A stretch of 64,000 nt of DNA, taken from contig JAEPLN010000001.1 in assembly GCA_017644425.1 (NCBI GenBank), positions 248,001-312,000 of the forward strand, written 5' to 3'. The notes under the pieces were generated by a model. That model was given only the letters and a program-made list of their open reading frames with translations. It was not told the DNA's origin and searched no databases. How positions within the stretch are numbered: position 1 is the first letter of the stretch; every line of letters begins with the position of its first letter. A program made the position numbers and the translations under genes. The DNA comes from Prochlorococcus marinus CUG1433 (GTDB taxonomy: Bacteria; Cyanobacteriota; Cyanobacteriia; PCC-6307; Cyanobiaceae). Below, one piece after another: positions 26,013-34,116 of the stretch.

Positions 26013-26054
26013 TTAAATTTTATAATTTAACTCCTCTGGTGGACTGTCAATCAT
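26013..26054 (-). CDS. 13-codon ORF with perfect SD
   Basis: An AGGAGG box (plus-strand 26061-26066) lies 6 nt before an ATG that encodes MIDSPPEELNYKI and stops. A terminator follows 28 bp later. The strong SD is rare among genes of this window. It may be a real micropeptide, a leader peptide, or a small RNA with an incidental frame. Confidence 0.5.
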   Translation of the reverse strand: MIDSPPEELNYKI

Positions 26055-26136
26055 TAGATCCCTCCTATTCAACAAGTTAAACCTACGCCTTACTTATTAA
26101 GAAAGTAAATCAGTAAAAATGCTGATTTATTATTTT

Positions 26137-26238
26137 CTAAAATGTTTGAATTAAAGATGCCAATTCTGGTGCATCTAATAAAAGTGCAAAAAATGTGAGC
26201 ACAACTAATAAAAATATGGAAAAGTAAAATTGAATCAT
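26137..26238 (-). CDS. 33-aa single-span membrane peptide
   Basis: The ATG at 26238 opens a frame with one long hydrophobic span (FYFSIFLLVVLTFFALLL) and a short amphipathic tail (DAPELASLIQTF). The layout resembles small photosystem subunits; the family is not recognised. No SD is visible. Confidence 0.5.
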   Translation of the reverse strand: MIQFYFSIFLLVVLTFFALLLDAPELASLIQTF

Positions 26239-26338
26239 GCTACAAAATTACTTAAAAAGAATTTTTTAAGTTGTATAAAATAATGCTTTGTTTACATAAT
26301 TAAATATCTCTACCTGGAGAAGTTTAATTAGAGAATAA

Positions 26339-26572
26339 TTAAGATGCTTCAGAGGAAAATATCGTCCTATTTATTTGCCAATACTCACAGCCTTTAAGTA
26401 AATGATCACCCTGTGGTATGCGTTTTTCGTATTTTGGACAGATCAAGATAGTAGCAAAAGTTTCTGTAGTGCTGTAGCGAAAGTGATTGCAAGTAATACA
26501 AATCTTTGTTCGTTTTCGTTTTAGGGTAGATTCTTTTAGATATTCCCATTTTGAAGGATTTACCTTGATCAT
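26339..26572 (-). CDS. Cys-rich zinc-finger-like protein, 77 aa
   Basis: Four Cys are placed as CITCNHF, CPKYEKR and GCEYW, suggesting a CxxC...C...C zinc site. It starts 2 bp after the DUF1651-like gene at 26575 and is very probably co-transcribed from the same LexA-like promoter. The function is unknown. Confidence 0.6.
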   Translation of the reverse strand: MIKVNPSKWEYLKESTLKRKRTKICITCNHFRYSTTETFATILICPKYEKRIPQGDHLLKGCEYWQINRTIFSSEAS

Positions 26573-26574
26573 GA

Positions 26575-26865
26575 TTACTGGAATTTATTAGTAACAATTT
26601 GCCAACCTCCTGAAATTAATTCATTCCATGTTTCACAAGCACACTCAATAGAATGAAGTCTTGAATTTTTAAATTGGGCTGGTTCACCTAATTCATTTGC
26701 ATAGAAAAGATGAGTGTATACTTGTAAGTTATTAGGTACAGATTTCTTATAACTCTCAAAAAAAATTAATAAACCACTTTTTTTGTTAAACAACCAGCCA
26801 GTTGGGGGGTCAATAAGGCTGCCACGATAAAAATAAGTCCGAACATTTGCGACTCCTGAAGTCAT
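26575..26865 (-). CDS. DUF1651-like protein, paralogue A
   Basis: A 96-aa protein with the features of DUF1651 as I know them: PPTGWLFN near residue 21, a basic/hydrophobic strand, LGEPAQFKNSRLHSI, and a C-terminal WNELISGGW. It is clearly paralogous to 29007-29306 (shared ANV.T.F, GWL, YAN.LGEP, W..L..GW). It heads a two-gene operon with the Cys-rich protein. The function is unknown. Confidence 0.7.
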   Translation of the reverse strand: MTSGVANVRTYFYRGSLIDPPTGWLFNKKSGLLIFFESYKKSVPNNLQVYTHLFYANELGEPAQFKNSRLHSIECACETWNELISGGWQIVTNKFQ

Positions 26866-26871
26866 GAAGAT

Positions 26872-26917
26872 AATACAATTGTACTATTAATATAAATGTA
26901 CTACTCGTAGGCGTCAA
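26872..26917 (-). promoter_or_regulatory. promoter with LexA-like box
   Basis: On the minus strand: -35 TTGACG (plus 26912-26917), 17-bp spacer, -10 TATATT (26889-26894), then AGTACAATTGTATT (26872-26885) over the predicted start of transcription. The last matches the cyanobacterial LexA box RGTACNNNDGTWCB at all but one fixed position. The layout is repeated almost exactly upstream of the paralogue at 29007. Confidence 0.6.
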
Positions 26918-27055
26918 GTATTCCTCTGGTAATTATTTAAAACTAAAATTACTTTCCAGAAATAATCAGCCATAAACTTCTTATTTGGTAATAGTGAATA
27001 CAAGTAACTCCTTCAAAAGGGAAATACCATTAAGTTGTAGATCCATACATATAAA

Positions 27056-27286
27056 ATGTATCGAAATCCCTTCTATCTTGGATGGAATAAAGGTTGGTCT
27101 TTTCTATTTTTTTTAGAGGGTGGCATTGCAAAAATTGAAGCAAAAGGTTTTGGAATTTCCATTACAACAAAAGTTGAGAAAGGAGAATCACCCTTAGAAT
27201 CTGCTGATAGATTAGTTTCGAAAGAGCAAAGAATTAGAAAATCAAGATATTATTCTTGGGTAAAATCTATCAATGAAAATCAATAA
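27056..27286 (+). CDS. hypothetical protein, 76 aa
   Basis: The N-terminus is hydrophobic and aromatic (FYLGWNKGWSFLFFLEGG). It is followed by a strand-rich region and a basic C-terminus. The FLEGG motif is shared with the 51-aa protein at 21168. The function is unknown. Confidence 0.5.
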   Translation: MYRNPFYLGWNKGWSFLFFLEGGIAKIEAKGFGISITTKVEKGESPLESADRLVSKEQRIRKSRYYSWVKSINENQ

Positions 27287-27358
27287 ATTAACCAATCCTT
27301 AAATTTCTAAAGTTATCTTGACAGTCAATTTAAAATAGGAAATAGTCATTTATTTTTT

Positions 27359-27616
27359 GTGTCCAATAAATTTTATGAATGGTGGAAAAACCATAGAAAA
27401 GTTGTAACCTACGGAGCTTTTATCATCTTGTTTGGTTTTTATTTATCTCCTGTTGTCAAAGAAGCAAAATACAAAAACCAATGTATTAAGTACTCTACTG
27501 AAGGAGCTTTAACTAAATTTAATAAGGACAATATAGGAGAAACTCTACTAGAAGAAACAGGTTTGAATATTGATGAACTTGCAAAGATTGAAGGTTATAA
27601 GAATTGCATTAAATAA
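27359..27616 (+). CDS. membrane-anchored protein, 85 aa
   Basis: GTG start. A basic N-terminus (YEWWKNHRKVV) precedes one span (YGAFIILFGFYLSPVV), then a soluble part with two Cys (NQCIKY and KNCIK) that may form a disulfide outside the cytoplasm. It is first in a row leading to the ligase-like gene. The family is unknown. Confidence 0.55.
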   Translation: MSNKFYEWWKNHRKVVTYGAFIILFGFYLSPVVKEAKYKNQCIKYSTEGALTKFNKDNIGETLLEETGLNIDELAKIEGYKNCIK

Positions 27617-27647
27617 AAAATTCACAAAAATTAAGCTGAGTTCTTAA

Positions 27648-27854
27648 ATGATTAAAGGTATTTTTAAACTTATTTTATTAATATTATTATTTGTATTTAT
27701 ATCAATAAGTCCAAAAACAAGATATTTGGTTGGCATAACTCTAAAAGAAATTTCTTCATTTCTTTTATGGACTGTTAAATATGAAGATAGAGAAAAATGG
27801 ATTATGGATAAACCAAGTTGGATACCTAGCCAAAAACTTAAGCCATCTTATTAA
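27648..27854 (+). CDS. small membrane protein, 68 aa
   Basis: A span (LILLILLFVFISISP) is followed by LVGITLKEISSFLLWTV and a polar tail. Its TAA is immediately followed by the ATG of the ligase-like gene, so the two are translated in series. The function is unknown. Confidence 0.55.
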   Translation: MIKGIFKLILLILLFVFISISPKTRYLVGITLKEISSFLLWTVKYEDREKWIMDKPSWIPSQKLKPSY

Positions 27855-28604
27855 ATGAAGACTTATTTAGAAGAACGAATTGAATGGTATGACGATAATT
27901 ATAGAAATGGTAATGCTTTAATTTCTGATAAGCAGTTCGATCAACTTGAAAAAAACTTATTAAGAACAAAACCTTATTGTGATTACTTTAAAAAGAAAAA
28001 CAAACTAGTTTTACCTCCATTAGAAAAGGATTCAATAGATGAATTTTTGAAAGGATTATTAGTAGATACCAAATTATTAATTGAACCAAAAATTGATGGT
28101 TGTGCTGTTGCTTTGCAATATAGGGACGGAACCTTGGAGAAAGCAATTTCAAGAAAAGGGGAAGACGTTACTAGTAAACTTATTAAAGTCCAAGACATTC
28201 CCAATAAACTCCCTTTAAGAGGTGTTCTTCAAGTTAGAGGTGAATTATATGCACCCAACCAAAGTCCAAATATCTCCCAGAGAATCGCTTCTAGATTTCT
28301 AAGAGCTGAAGAAGGATTTTCTGAAAGTCTTAGCTTCTGCGCATTTCAAATACTTAATTCAACACTTAACCAATATGAGTCCAAAAAGAGTCTTTCGAAG
28401 CTTGGCTTCACGATCCCTCATGATATTTCATGCAACTTTACGAGCCAAGTTGAAGTATTTAGAAAACAATGGCTTGAAGGGAAGCTTTTTAGTAAATATC
28501 CAACAGATGGAATAGTAGTAAAAATAAATTCCAGAAAATTACAATTGATTAGAGAAAAATCAAATTTAGATTATCCTTATTGGCAAGTTGCAATAAAACG
28601 TTAA
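27855..28604 (+). CDS. NAD+-dependent DNA ligase-like adenylation domain, stand-alone
   Basis: A 249-aa protein. It begins with a short Ia-like helical region (IEWYDDNYRNGNALISDKQF), then the nucleotidyltransferase core with motif I EPKIDGCAVAL (Lys near residue 76), RGEL (motif III-like), TDGIVVKIN (motif IV) and ends at motif V (YWQVAIKR). The OB, zinc, HhH and BRCT domains of LigA (usually about 670 aa) are absent. It could self-adenylate with NAD+, but a full ligation role is doubtful. It overlaps the next small gene by one base. Confidence 0.8.
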   Translation: MKTYLEERIEWYDDNYRNGNALISDKQFDQLEKNLLRTKPYCDYFKKKNKLVLPPLEKDSIDEFLKGLLVDTKLLIEPKIDGCAVALQYRDGTLEKAISRKGEDVTSKLIKVQDIPNKLPLRGVLQVRGELYAPNQSPNISQRIASRFLRAEEGFSESLSFCAFQILNSTLNQYESKKSLSKLGFTIPHDISCNFTSQVEVFRKQWLEGKLFSKYPTDGIVVKINSRKLQLIREKSNLDYPYWQVAIKR

Positions 28605-28717
28605 TGGAATTAATACAACAGATTTTTCCTACTTGGCATATTTACTTGGATATGTTTTTGGTTGGCTTTGCAACTTACGGTTTTCTGAGAATTCAGAAAA
28701 AAATAAAAACTAAATAA
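28604..28717 (+). CDS. 37-aa membrane peptide
   Basis: The ATG overlaps the TAA of the ligase-like gene (TAATG), a classical coupled start. A span (YLDMFLVGFATYGFLRI) is followed by a Lys-rich tail. The function is unknown. Confidence 0.55.
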   Translation: MELIQQIFPTWHIYLDMFLVGFATYGFLRIQKKIKTK

Positions 28718-28727
28718 AGTTTTTAAA

Positions 28728-28880
28728 TCATCTGTCGTCCTTAAGCATGGATTTAAGTTGTTCGGTATCTAATTGTTCAAGATAATTTCTCATTGCCAAC
28801 CAAGATCTTCTGCTTTCTAACTTTCCACTTTGTTTGAATAAATTTGCGGAAACTTGATCTATCAATTCTTTATGAGTCAT
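28728..28880 (-). CDS. hypothetical protein, 50 aa
   Basis: The protein starts at ATG 28880 (MTHKELIDQVSANLFKQSGK) and overlaps the upstream 46-aa frame by 11 bp. It is helical and charged, with ESRRSWLAMRNYLEQL. It is third in an operon led by a DUF1651-like gene with a LexA-like promoter. The function is unknown. Confidence 0.5.
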   Translation of the reverse strand: MTHKELIDQVSANLFKQSGKLESRRSWLAMRNYLEQLDTEQLKSMLKDDR

Positions 28881-29010
28881 ATTTACATTCTTCATCAAGT
28901 TCAATGACAACACCATTAAAAAATTCTGCTAATAATTTTGATGGGTCTTGCATAGATATTTTTCTATCTACTTTTGATAATTTCTTTTTGATTGGATTTA
29001 GGTCAGTCAT
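28870..29010 (-). CDS. hypothetical protein, 46 aa
   Basis: Its ATG overlaps the stop of the DUF1651-like gene (ATGA). The protein is Lys-rich at the start (MTDLNPIKKKLSKVDRKI) and acidic at the end (ELDEECKY). It is second of three coupled genes. No known motif is present. Confidence 0.5.
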   Translation of the reverse strand: MTDLNPIKKKLSKVDRKISMQDPSKLLAEFFNGVVIELDEECKYDS

Positions 29011-29306
29011 ACAGATTCAGGTAATTCAAGTTCTTCAAAAGTCCAACCTTCTAATTGAAGGTCATGCCATTTATCCCAAGCATTATCCAAATACATTTGA
29101 GTAGATGATTTAAGTGCCATTGGCTCACCAAGATCATTTGCATAATATGTATGTGCAAAAATTCTCATACTATTTCTTGGAGATTTTTTATTCCTTATAA
29201 ATAAAATTAATTTGCTGCGGTCTTGGCTAAGCAACCAACCACTTGGGGACTCATTACGATAACCGTAAGAAAAATTAGTCCAAACATTAGCTCCTCCTAA
29301 AGTCAT
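29007..29306 (-). CDS. DUF1651-like protein, paralogue B
   Basis: A 99-aa paralogue of the protein at 26575, with PSGWLLSQDRSKLILFI, YANDLGEPMALKSSTQ and WHDLQLEGW. The frame extends five codons to an ATG at 29321, but that ATG lies inside the LexA-like box and almost at the predicted transcript start. ATG 29306 aligns with the start of paralogue A, so I chose it. It heads a three-gene operon. The function is unknown. Confidence 0.7.
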   Translation of the reverse strand: MTLGGANVWTNFSYGYRNESPSGWLLSQDRSKLILFIRNKKSPRNSMRIFAHTYYANDLGEPMALKSSTQMYLDNAWDKWHDLQLEGWTFEELELPESV

Positions 29307-29314
29307 TGCTTTAT

Positions 29315-29361
29315 AATACATGTGTACTACTAATATAAATGTATTAGAAATGGATCGTCAA
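29315..29361 (-). promoter_or_regulatory. promoter with LexA-like box
   Basis: Minus strand: -35 TTGACG (29356-29361), 18-bp spacer, -10 TATATT (29332-29337), then AGTACACATGTATT (29315-29328). The layout and most bases match the promoter of paralogue A, including the same single departure (T for C) from RGTACNNNDGTWCB. Confidence 0.6.
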
Positions 29362-29438
29362 GTATTTTGGCAAATAAATTATTTTCACTGATAGAGAATA
29401 AAAAAGCTCAGTTTTTCCAAAAAAATAAAATACCCACC

Positions 29439-29464
29439 AAAAGCCTGTTTTAGCAAGCATTTTG
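29439..29464 (-). terminator. hairpin after 6S RNA candidate
   Basis: On the minus strand GCTTG and CAGGC form a stem around CTAAAA, flanked by AAAA and TTTT, and a T-rich tract follows. It fits a terminator of the minus-strand RNA that starts near the end of purK. Confidence 0.5.
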
Positions 29465-29465
29465 A

Positions 29466-29655
29466 TAGGTAACACCGGATCCCCGTCAGTTCTCTGCTGC
29501 ATCGACCTGGAAATGCCAGAAGAGGATTCAAAGTGGGCTTTCGTTTCCGATTACAAGATCGGTTTACTACCACGTCACAACAGTCTCCTCATGTCGAAAG
29601 AGAGTCAGATCAGAGCACATAAAGAAGAACTTAACCAAAGATCCAGTAATCTAAC
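29466..29655 (-). ncRNA. ssrS: 6S RNA candidate next to purK
   Basis: The stretch has higher GC than its surroundings and no credible protein frame. Its ends pair: ACCGGATC (29474-29481) with GATCCAGT (29640-29647) gives an 8-bp closing stem (one wobble) around about 160 nt. An apical hairpin CCGAT-CTTGTA-ATCGG lies near the middle. The size (about 175-190 nt), the end-pairing rod shape and the position beside purK are those known for cyanobacterial 6S RNA (Yfr7/ssaA). The minus strand is favoured because a terminator hairpin follows. 6S RNA binds the housekeeping RNA polymerase. Confidence 0.65.
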
Positions 29656-29669
29656 TCTAACTTATTTTT

Positions 29670-30860
29670 TTATGCATTTGGAGATGGCCAAATGTCTCTT
29701 ACCATAGTTAATAAAATTTGAGCTTCATCATATCTTTCTGAATCCGTTTTACCATTTAATAAAAATGTGATGTGAGCCATTTTTCTTCCAAGAATTTCGC
29801 GAGATTTGCCATAACAATGAATATTAGAACCCTCAATTTCAGATAACATTTTAATTCTGGTTTCCATTGAGATTGGGAAATTCTTTTTTAACCCCAGTAG
29901 ATTTATCATAATTGCACCTTCACAGTTCATTTTAATTTCAGGTGGCATTATCCCAGAAGAAATGCAAACATATTGATCAAACTGACTTGAAGTGCAAGCT
30001 TCAATAGAGAAATGAGCTGAGTTATGTGTTCTAGGAGCTATTTCATTAATTAAAAGACCATTATCTCCATAGAAGAATTCAATTGCTAAAACTCCAACGT
30101 AATTAAGTTCATTGACTATTGAAGAGAAAATATTTATTGCAAATAAGTTCAAATCATATTCATTTATTCCAGGTGCAAGAACCCAATCACAAACATGGTT
30201 TGATTGGAATGTCTCAACGATTGGGAAGAATCTTATCTTACCGGTCCTATCTCTCGAACCAACAAGAGCCAGTTCTTTTTCATACCCTATCCATTCTTCT
30301 ATTAACCATTCATCAGAATTATTCTCTGTTAAAAAAGAATCTAAATCTTCTTTTTTATTTATTTTTATGTTCCCTTTACCGTCATATCCACCTTTATTCG
30401 ATTTTACCATTAATGGAAAAGTCCAATTATTAATTTCCTCACCCGAGAGATTTTTAAAATCTTCAATACTTATCCATTTTGGACAGGGAATATTCATTCT
30501 ATCTAATAATTTTTTTTGAGAAAACCTATCTACCAATGGCTTAATTGAATTAAGACTTGGAACAAAAATATCATTATTGTCAATTAAATTTAATTTATCA
30601 ATTTTTATCCATTCATTTTCAAAAATTATTTTTTCACACTCTTTAATTAATGATTTATTACCTCTTATCTTTAAAGGATCAGCTTCTATGACATGATCTG
30701 CTTTTGAACCAGCAGGATCATTACAAGATTTTGTTTGCACACATACTTCTAAATCTCTTTTTTTTGCTGCCTCAGTTAACATCAAAGCTAATTGACCTCC
30801 ACCAATTATTCCTAGGGAATAATTTTTTTTAATGTTGTTTATATTTTTTTTTAAACTCAT
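29670..30860 (-). CDS. purK: N5-carboxyaminoimidazole ribonucleotide synthase PurK
   Basis: A 396-aa ATP-grasp enzyme of de novo purine synthesis. It turns AIR, ATP and bicarbonate into N5-CAIR. The N-terminal LGIIGGGQLALML is followed by the ATP-grasp core (PLMVKSNKGGYDGKGN, the EEW pair, then INEIAPRTHNSAHFSIEAC), as in PurK. It is divergent from aroB across 125 bp. The 6S RNA candidate lies directly downstream. Confidence 0.95.
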   Translation of the reverse strand: MSLKKNINNIKKNYSLGIIGGGQLALMLTEAAKKRDLEVCVQTKSCNDPAGSKADHVIEADPLKIRGNKSLIKECEKIIFENEWIKIDKLNLIDNNDIFVPSLNSIKPLVDRFSQKKLLDRMNIPCPKWISIEDFKNLSGEEINNWTFPLMVKSNKGGYDGKGNIKINKKEDLDSFLTENNSDEWLIEEWIGYEKELALVGSRDRTGKIRFFPIVETFQSNHVCDWVLAPGINEYDLNLFAINIFSSIVNELNYVGVLAIEFFYGDNGLLINEIAPRTHNSAHFSIEACTSSQFDQYVCISSGIMPPEIKMNCEGAIMINLLGLKKNFPISMETRIKMLSEIEGSNIHCYGKSREILGRKMAHITFLLNGKTDSERYDEAQILLTMVRDIWPSPNA

Positions 30861-30985
30861 AGCATGATTTTATTACCATTTCTAATTCTTAACAACTGAA
30901 TTTTTAAGTATCTAGAGCTTAGATTTTGCTAATATATAAAGTATTTAATACTAAATATTTATAAATTTTAACTAGGTAATCAATT

Positions 30986-32077
30986 GTGAATAAGAAAAAA
31001 ATATTAGTCCCACTAGGTGATAAGTCATACGAAGTAACTATAGAAGCAGGGATACTGAATAATATCAGCGAAGAACTCTTAAAAATTGGAATAACAAAGA
31101 ATAGAAAAATACTTGTGATTTCAAATATAGAAATATCAAATTTGTATGGAGAAAAATTCTTAAATAATTTAAAAGATAATCAGTTTCAGGCCAAAATGTT
31201 CCTTATCAAGGCTGGAGAATCATATAAAAACTTAAAAACCTTAAGTGAAATATATGATGTTGCATTTGAATTTGGCTTAGATAGAAACTCAATAGTTATT
31301 GCCCTCGGAGGAGGAATTGTGGGAGATATAAGTGGTTTTGCAGCCGCGACTTGGCTGAGAGGTATCGAATATATTCAGATTCCAACAACATTATTATCAA
31401 TGGTTGATTCGTCTGTGGGAGGAAAAACAGGAGTAAATCATCCAAAAGGTAAGAATTTAATTGGAGCTTTCAATCAACCTAAAGCAGTTTTTATTGATCC
31501 AGAAACTTTAAAAAGTTTGCCCAAAAGAGAATTTAGTGCTGGCATGGCCGAAGTAATAAAATACGGAGTAATAAAAGATAAAGAACTTTTCGAATACTTA
31601 GAAATTGAAAAAAACAAAAATGAACTTATAAATCTCAGAAATGAATATCTAATTAAAATAATTAATAGTTCAATTAAAACAAAGTCTCATATTGTTTCTC
31701 AAGACGAACATGAAAATGGTGTTAGAGCAATATTGAATTATGGCCATTCTTTTGGTCACGTTATTGAAAATTTATGTGGATACGGCAAATTTCTACATGG
31801 TGAGGCAATATCAATTGGTATGAATATTGCGGGGGAAATAGCAATTGAAAAAGGGTTATGGTCTAAAGAAGAATTAGAGAGACAGAAGAATCTTTTGAAG
31901 AGTTATGATCTTCCTACCGAGATCCCCAAAATAAATAAAGAAGACGTTCTAACAATACTTATGGGCGATAAAAAAGTGCGTGATGGCAAAATGAGATTTA
32001 TATTACCGAAAGAAATTGGTGCTGTTGATATATATGATGACGTAGAAGATTCATTATTTTTAAAGTTTTTTTCTTAA
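30986..32077 (+). CDS. aroB: 3-dehydroquinate synthase AroB
   Basis: A 363-aa NAD+-dependent enzyme of the shikimate pathway, making 3-dehydroquinate from DAHP. Visible motifs: [21 protein letters not shown] (NAD site), [13 protein letters not shown] (substrate site), and [11 protein letters not shown] with metal-binding His. A GTG start is used; it follows TTG by two bases. It overlaps the convergent methyltransferase gene by 4 bp. Confidence 0.95.
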   Translation: MNKKKILVPLGDKSYEVTIEAGILNNISEELLKIGITKNRKILVISNIEISNLYGEKFLNNLKDNQFQAKMFLIKAGESYKNLKTLSEIYDVAFEFGLDRNSIVIALGGGIVGDISGFAAATWLRGIEYIQIPTTLLSMVDSSVGGKTGVNHPKGKNLIGAFNQPKAVFIDPETLKSLPKREFSAGMAEVIKYGVIKDKELFEYLEIEKNKNELINLRNEYLIKIINSSIKTKSHIVSQDEHENGVRAILNYGHSFGHVIENLCGYGKFLHGEAISIGMNIAGEIAIEKGLWSKEELERQKNLLKSYDLPTEIPKINKEDVLTILMGDKKVRDGKMRFILPKEIGAVDIYDDVEDSLFLKFFS

Positions 32078-33264
32078 CGTAAACAGGTTGAATTTATATT
32101 CATTTCCTTATCCTTAAACTTTTTAAAAACAAACCACTTAAAATCACCTAAACAAATAGGATCAACGAGTCTAAGTAAAGCCTCTCTTCTTAGAAGGGCA
32201 TTTGATAAATCCTCTTTAATTTCTTTCTGAATCTCATAAAGTCTCTCTGCCAATCCAAGTGCCAACAAAGCCTCTCCTTGTTTAGTTATTCCAACAGTAT
32301 CAAATCCAAGAGTCTCAGCATCATTAATTAAAGTTTCTATGCACACATGAGATGTTAAATCGCAATTTCCAGGAGAATATAGGACATTATTAGTCATTTT
32401 TTGATTTTCATAAGAAACTATCGTCCCATCAGAATTCCTAGAGGTGTAGTATTTTTTGGCTTCTTTAGCGTAATCAATTATCAATAAAATACCATTATTG
32501 ATTTTCCCATAAATAGCTTCCAACCATTTTGAGTTATCTACATGCCATTCTGTCGTCCACCCTTCGAGAGCATCTTCAGGCGGGATAGTGATTCCTAACT
32601 CATTTTTAGCAAGTTCAATACTTTTTTCCAATTCATTAGTAATTGGCATTTCATCAAAAAATAATTTTTGAGAATTTTTGTCTATAGAAACTGCTTGTCG
32701 AATTAATTTTCCTTTTGAGAAAGTTATTCTCTCTACTGGCAAAGCATCTAAAACCTCATTTGCAAAAACTATTCCATTTAAATTATTTTCCTCTACTTCT
32801 TCCAAACATTTCCATATAATTTCAATCCCTAAGTTTAAAAATTCCTCCAATTTATTTTTTTGTTTTTCTACCATCCCTTCATTAGGTTCAATAATTAAAA
32901 AAGAAACTCCTTCCAAAAAATTCTTGTTATTTTCTAAAAAGTATTTAATTAATCCACGCATAAAGCTTCCATCGCCTGCTCCAAATTCAATTACAACTAA
33001 TTTTTGATTAGATAAAAAACTATTTTTAAACTGAATTAACCAATCTTCTATTTGTTTTCCAGTCAAAAAAGCAAAATCATCAGATAAAGAGGGTGATGTG
33101 ACAAAATCTCCTCGAACGCCTAACTCAGCTTTGCCACTGCCGTAATAACCATTAATAGGATCATTTAAAACAAAATTCATAAAGTCATAAAAACTTATAG
33201 TCCCACCCATTTTTATTATTTTTTTTACTAACCAATCTGGATTATTCGCGGGTAAGCTATTCAT
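32074..33264 (-). CDS. MidA-like SAM-dependent methyltransferase
   Basis: A 396-aa protein. The SAM motif [15 protein letters not shown] lies at about residues 88-102, and the N-terminal block [20 protein letters not shown] is the typical start of the PF02636 (MidA/NDUFAF7) family. NDUFAF7 methylates a complex I subunit in mitochondria. A role on NDH-1 here is inference. It is divergent from the TPM-domain gene. Confidence 0.85.
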   Translation of the reverse strand: MNSLPANNPDWLVKKIIKMGGTISFYDFMNFVLNDPINGYYGSGKAELGVRGDFVTSPSLSDDFAFLTGKQIEDWLIQFKNSFLSNQKLVVIEFGAGDGSFMRGLIKYFLENNKNFLEGVSFLIIEPNEGMVEKQKNKLEEFLNLGIEIIWKCLEEVEENNLNGIVFANEVLDALPVERITFSKGKLIRQAVSIDKNSQKLFFDEMPITNELEKSIELAKNELGITIPPEDALEGWTTEWHVDNSKWLEAIYGKINNGILLIIDYAKEAKKYYTSRNSDGTIVSYENQKMTNNVLYSPGNCDLTSHVCIETLINDAETLGFDTVGITKQGEALLALGLAERLYEIQKEIKEDLSNALLRREALLRLVDPICLGDFKWFVFKKFKDKEMNINSTCLR

Positions 33265-33295
33265 CGGCGAAAATATAAAGAGACAAAACTTATTT

Positions 33296-34093
33296 ATGCC
33301 TTCAAAGATTAACTATTTATTGGGAATATTTCTATCTATATTAGTTTTAATTTCACATAAACCCGTTTTCGCTATAAATAATCCAAATCTTTTACCAGAA
33401 GAAAAAACACCAGTAATTGATTTAGCTAAAACATTAAGCCCTATTCAGAAAAAATCTTTAGAAGACAAGCTCAAAAATCTTGAAATTGAAAGTGGATGGA
33501 AAATTAAATATTTATCTCAGTTTGAGAGTTCTCCCGGTAGTGCAATAAAGGACTATTGGGATTTAGATGAGACAAGTTTGTTAATAGTTGCTGATCCTAG
33601 AGGAGGAAATTTACTGAACTTTAACGTCGGAGAGGCTTATTTTAATTTTATGCCAAGGTTATTTTGGGTTGAACTTCAAACAAGATTCGGAAATCAATAT
33701 TACGTAAAAGATCATGGTGAAGATGGTGCAGTACTAGATGCAATCAATTCCGTAAAGATTTGCCTTGAAAGAGGGGGGTGTCAAGTTGTTCCTGGCTTGC
33801 CCAAAGAACAATATATATGGACTTTATGTACATCTATTCTTGGAGGATTAGTAGCAGGTTTCGCATCTGCGCCACGAAAAGAAGGTCAATTAATATCAAT
33901 TGGATTTTTAGCTCTTCTTTCTCCTTTATGGGGAATGTTATTTGGAATTTTTGGTCTAGCACCAATAATATCCAGAACAAATGATTTATTACCATTATTT
34001 AAAAATGGTTTAGCTTTTACAGCAGCAGGAATTGCGGGTTATATTTTATCTCAAACATTATTTTCAAGATTCGAAAAGCCCAAAAATACTTAA
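33296..34093 (+). CDS. TPM-domain membrane protein (Psb32/TLP18.3-like)
   Basis: A 265-aa protein. A signal peptide (to about residue 26) is followed by the TPM domain (VIDLAKTLSPIQKKSLEDKL, then SLLIVADPRGGNLLNF), which faces the lumen or periplasm. Two or three hydrophobic segments lie at the C-terminus (GFLALLSPLWGMLFGIFG). Homologues take part in photosystem II repair and assembly. The start is ATG 33296, close to the divergent gene. Confidence 0.8.
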   Translation: MPSKINYLLGIFLSILVLISHKPVFAINNPNLLPEEKTPVIDLAKTLSPIQKKSLEDKLKNLEIESGWKIKYLSQFESSPGSAIKDYWDLDETSLLIVADPRGGNLLNFNVGEAYFNFMPRLFWVELQTRFGNQYYVKDHGEDGAVLDAINSVKICLERGGCQVVPGLPKEQYIWTLCTSILGGLVAGFASAPRKEGQLISIGFLALLSPLWGMLFGIFGLAPIISRTNDLLPLFKNGLAFTAAGIAGYILSQTLFSRFEKPKNT

Positions 34094-34116
34094 AATGTGA
34101 TCAAAAATATCTAACC

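Noticed and set aside
29385-29573. 62-codon minus-strand frame inside the 6S RNA candidate.
   Set aside because: Composition is not protein-like and the region folds as a structured RNA.
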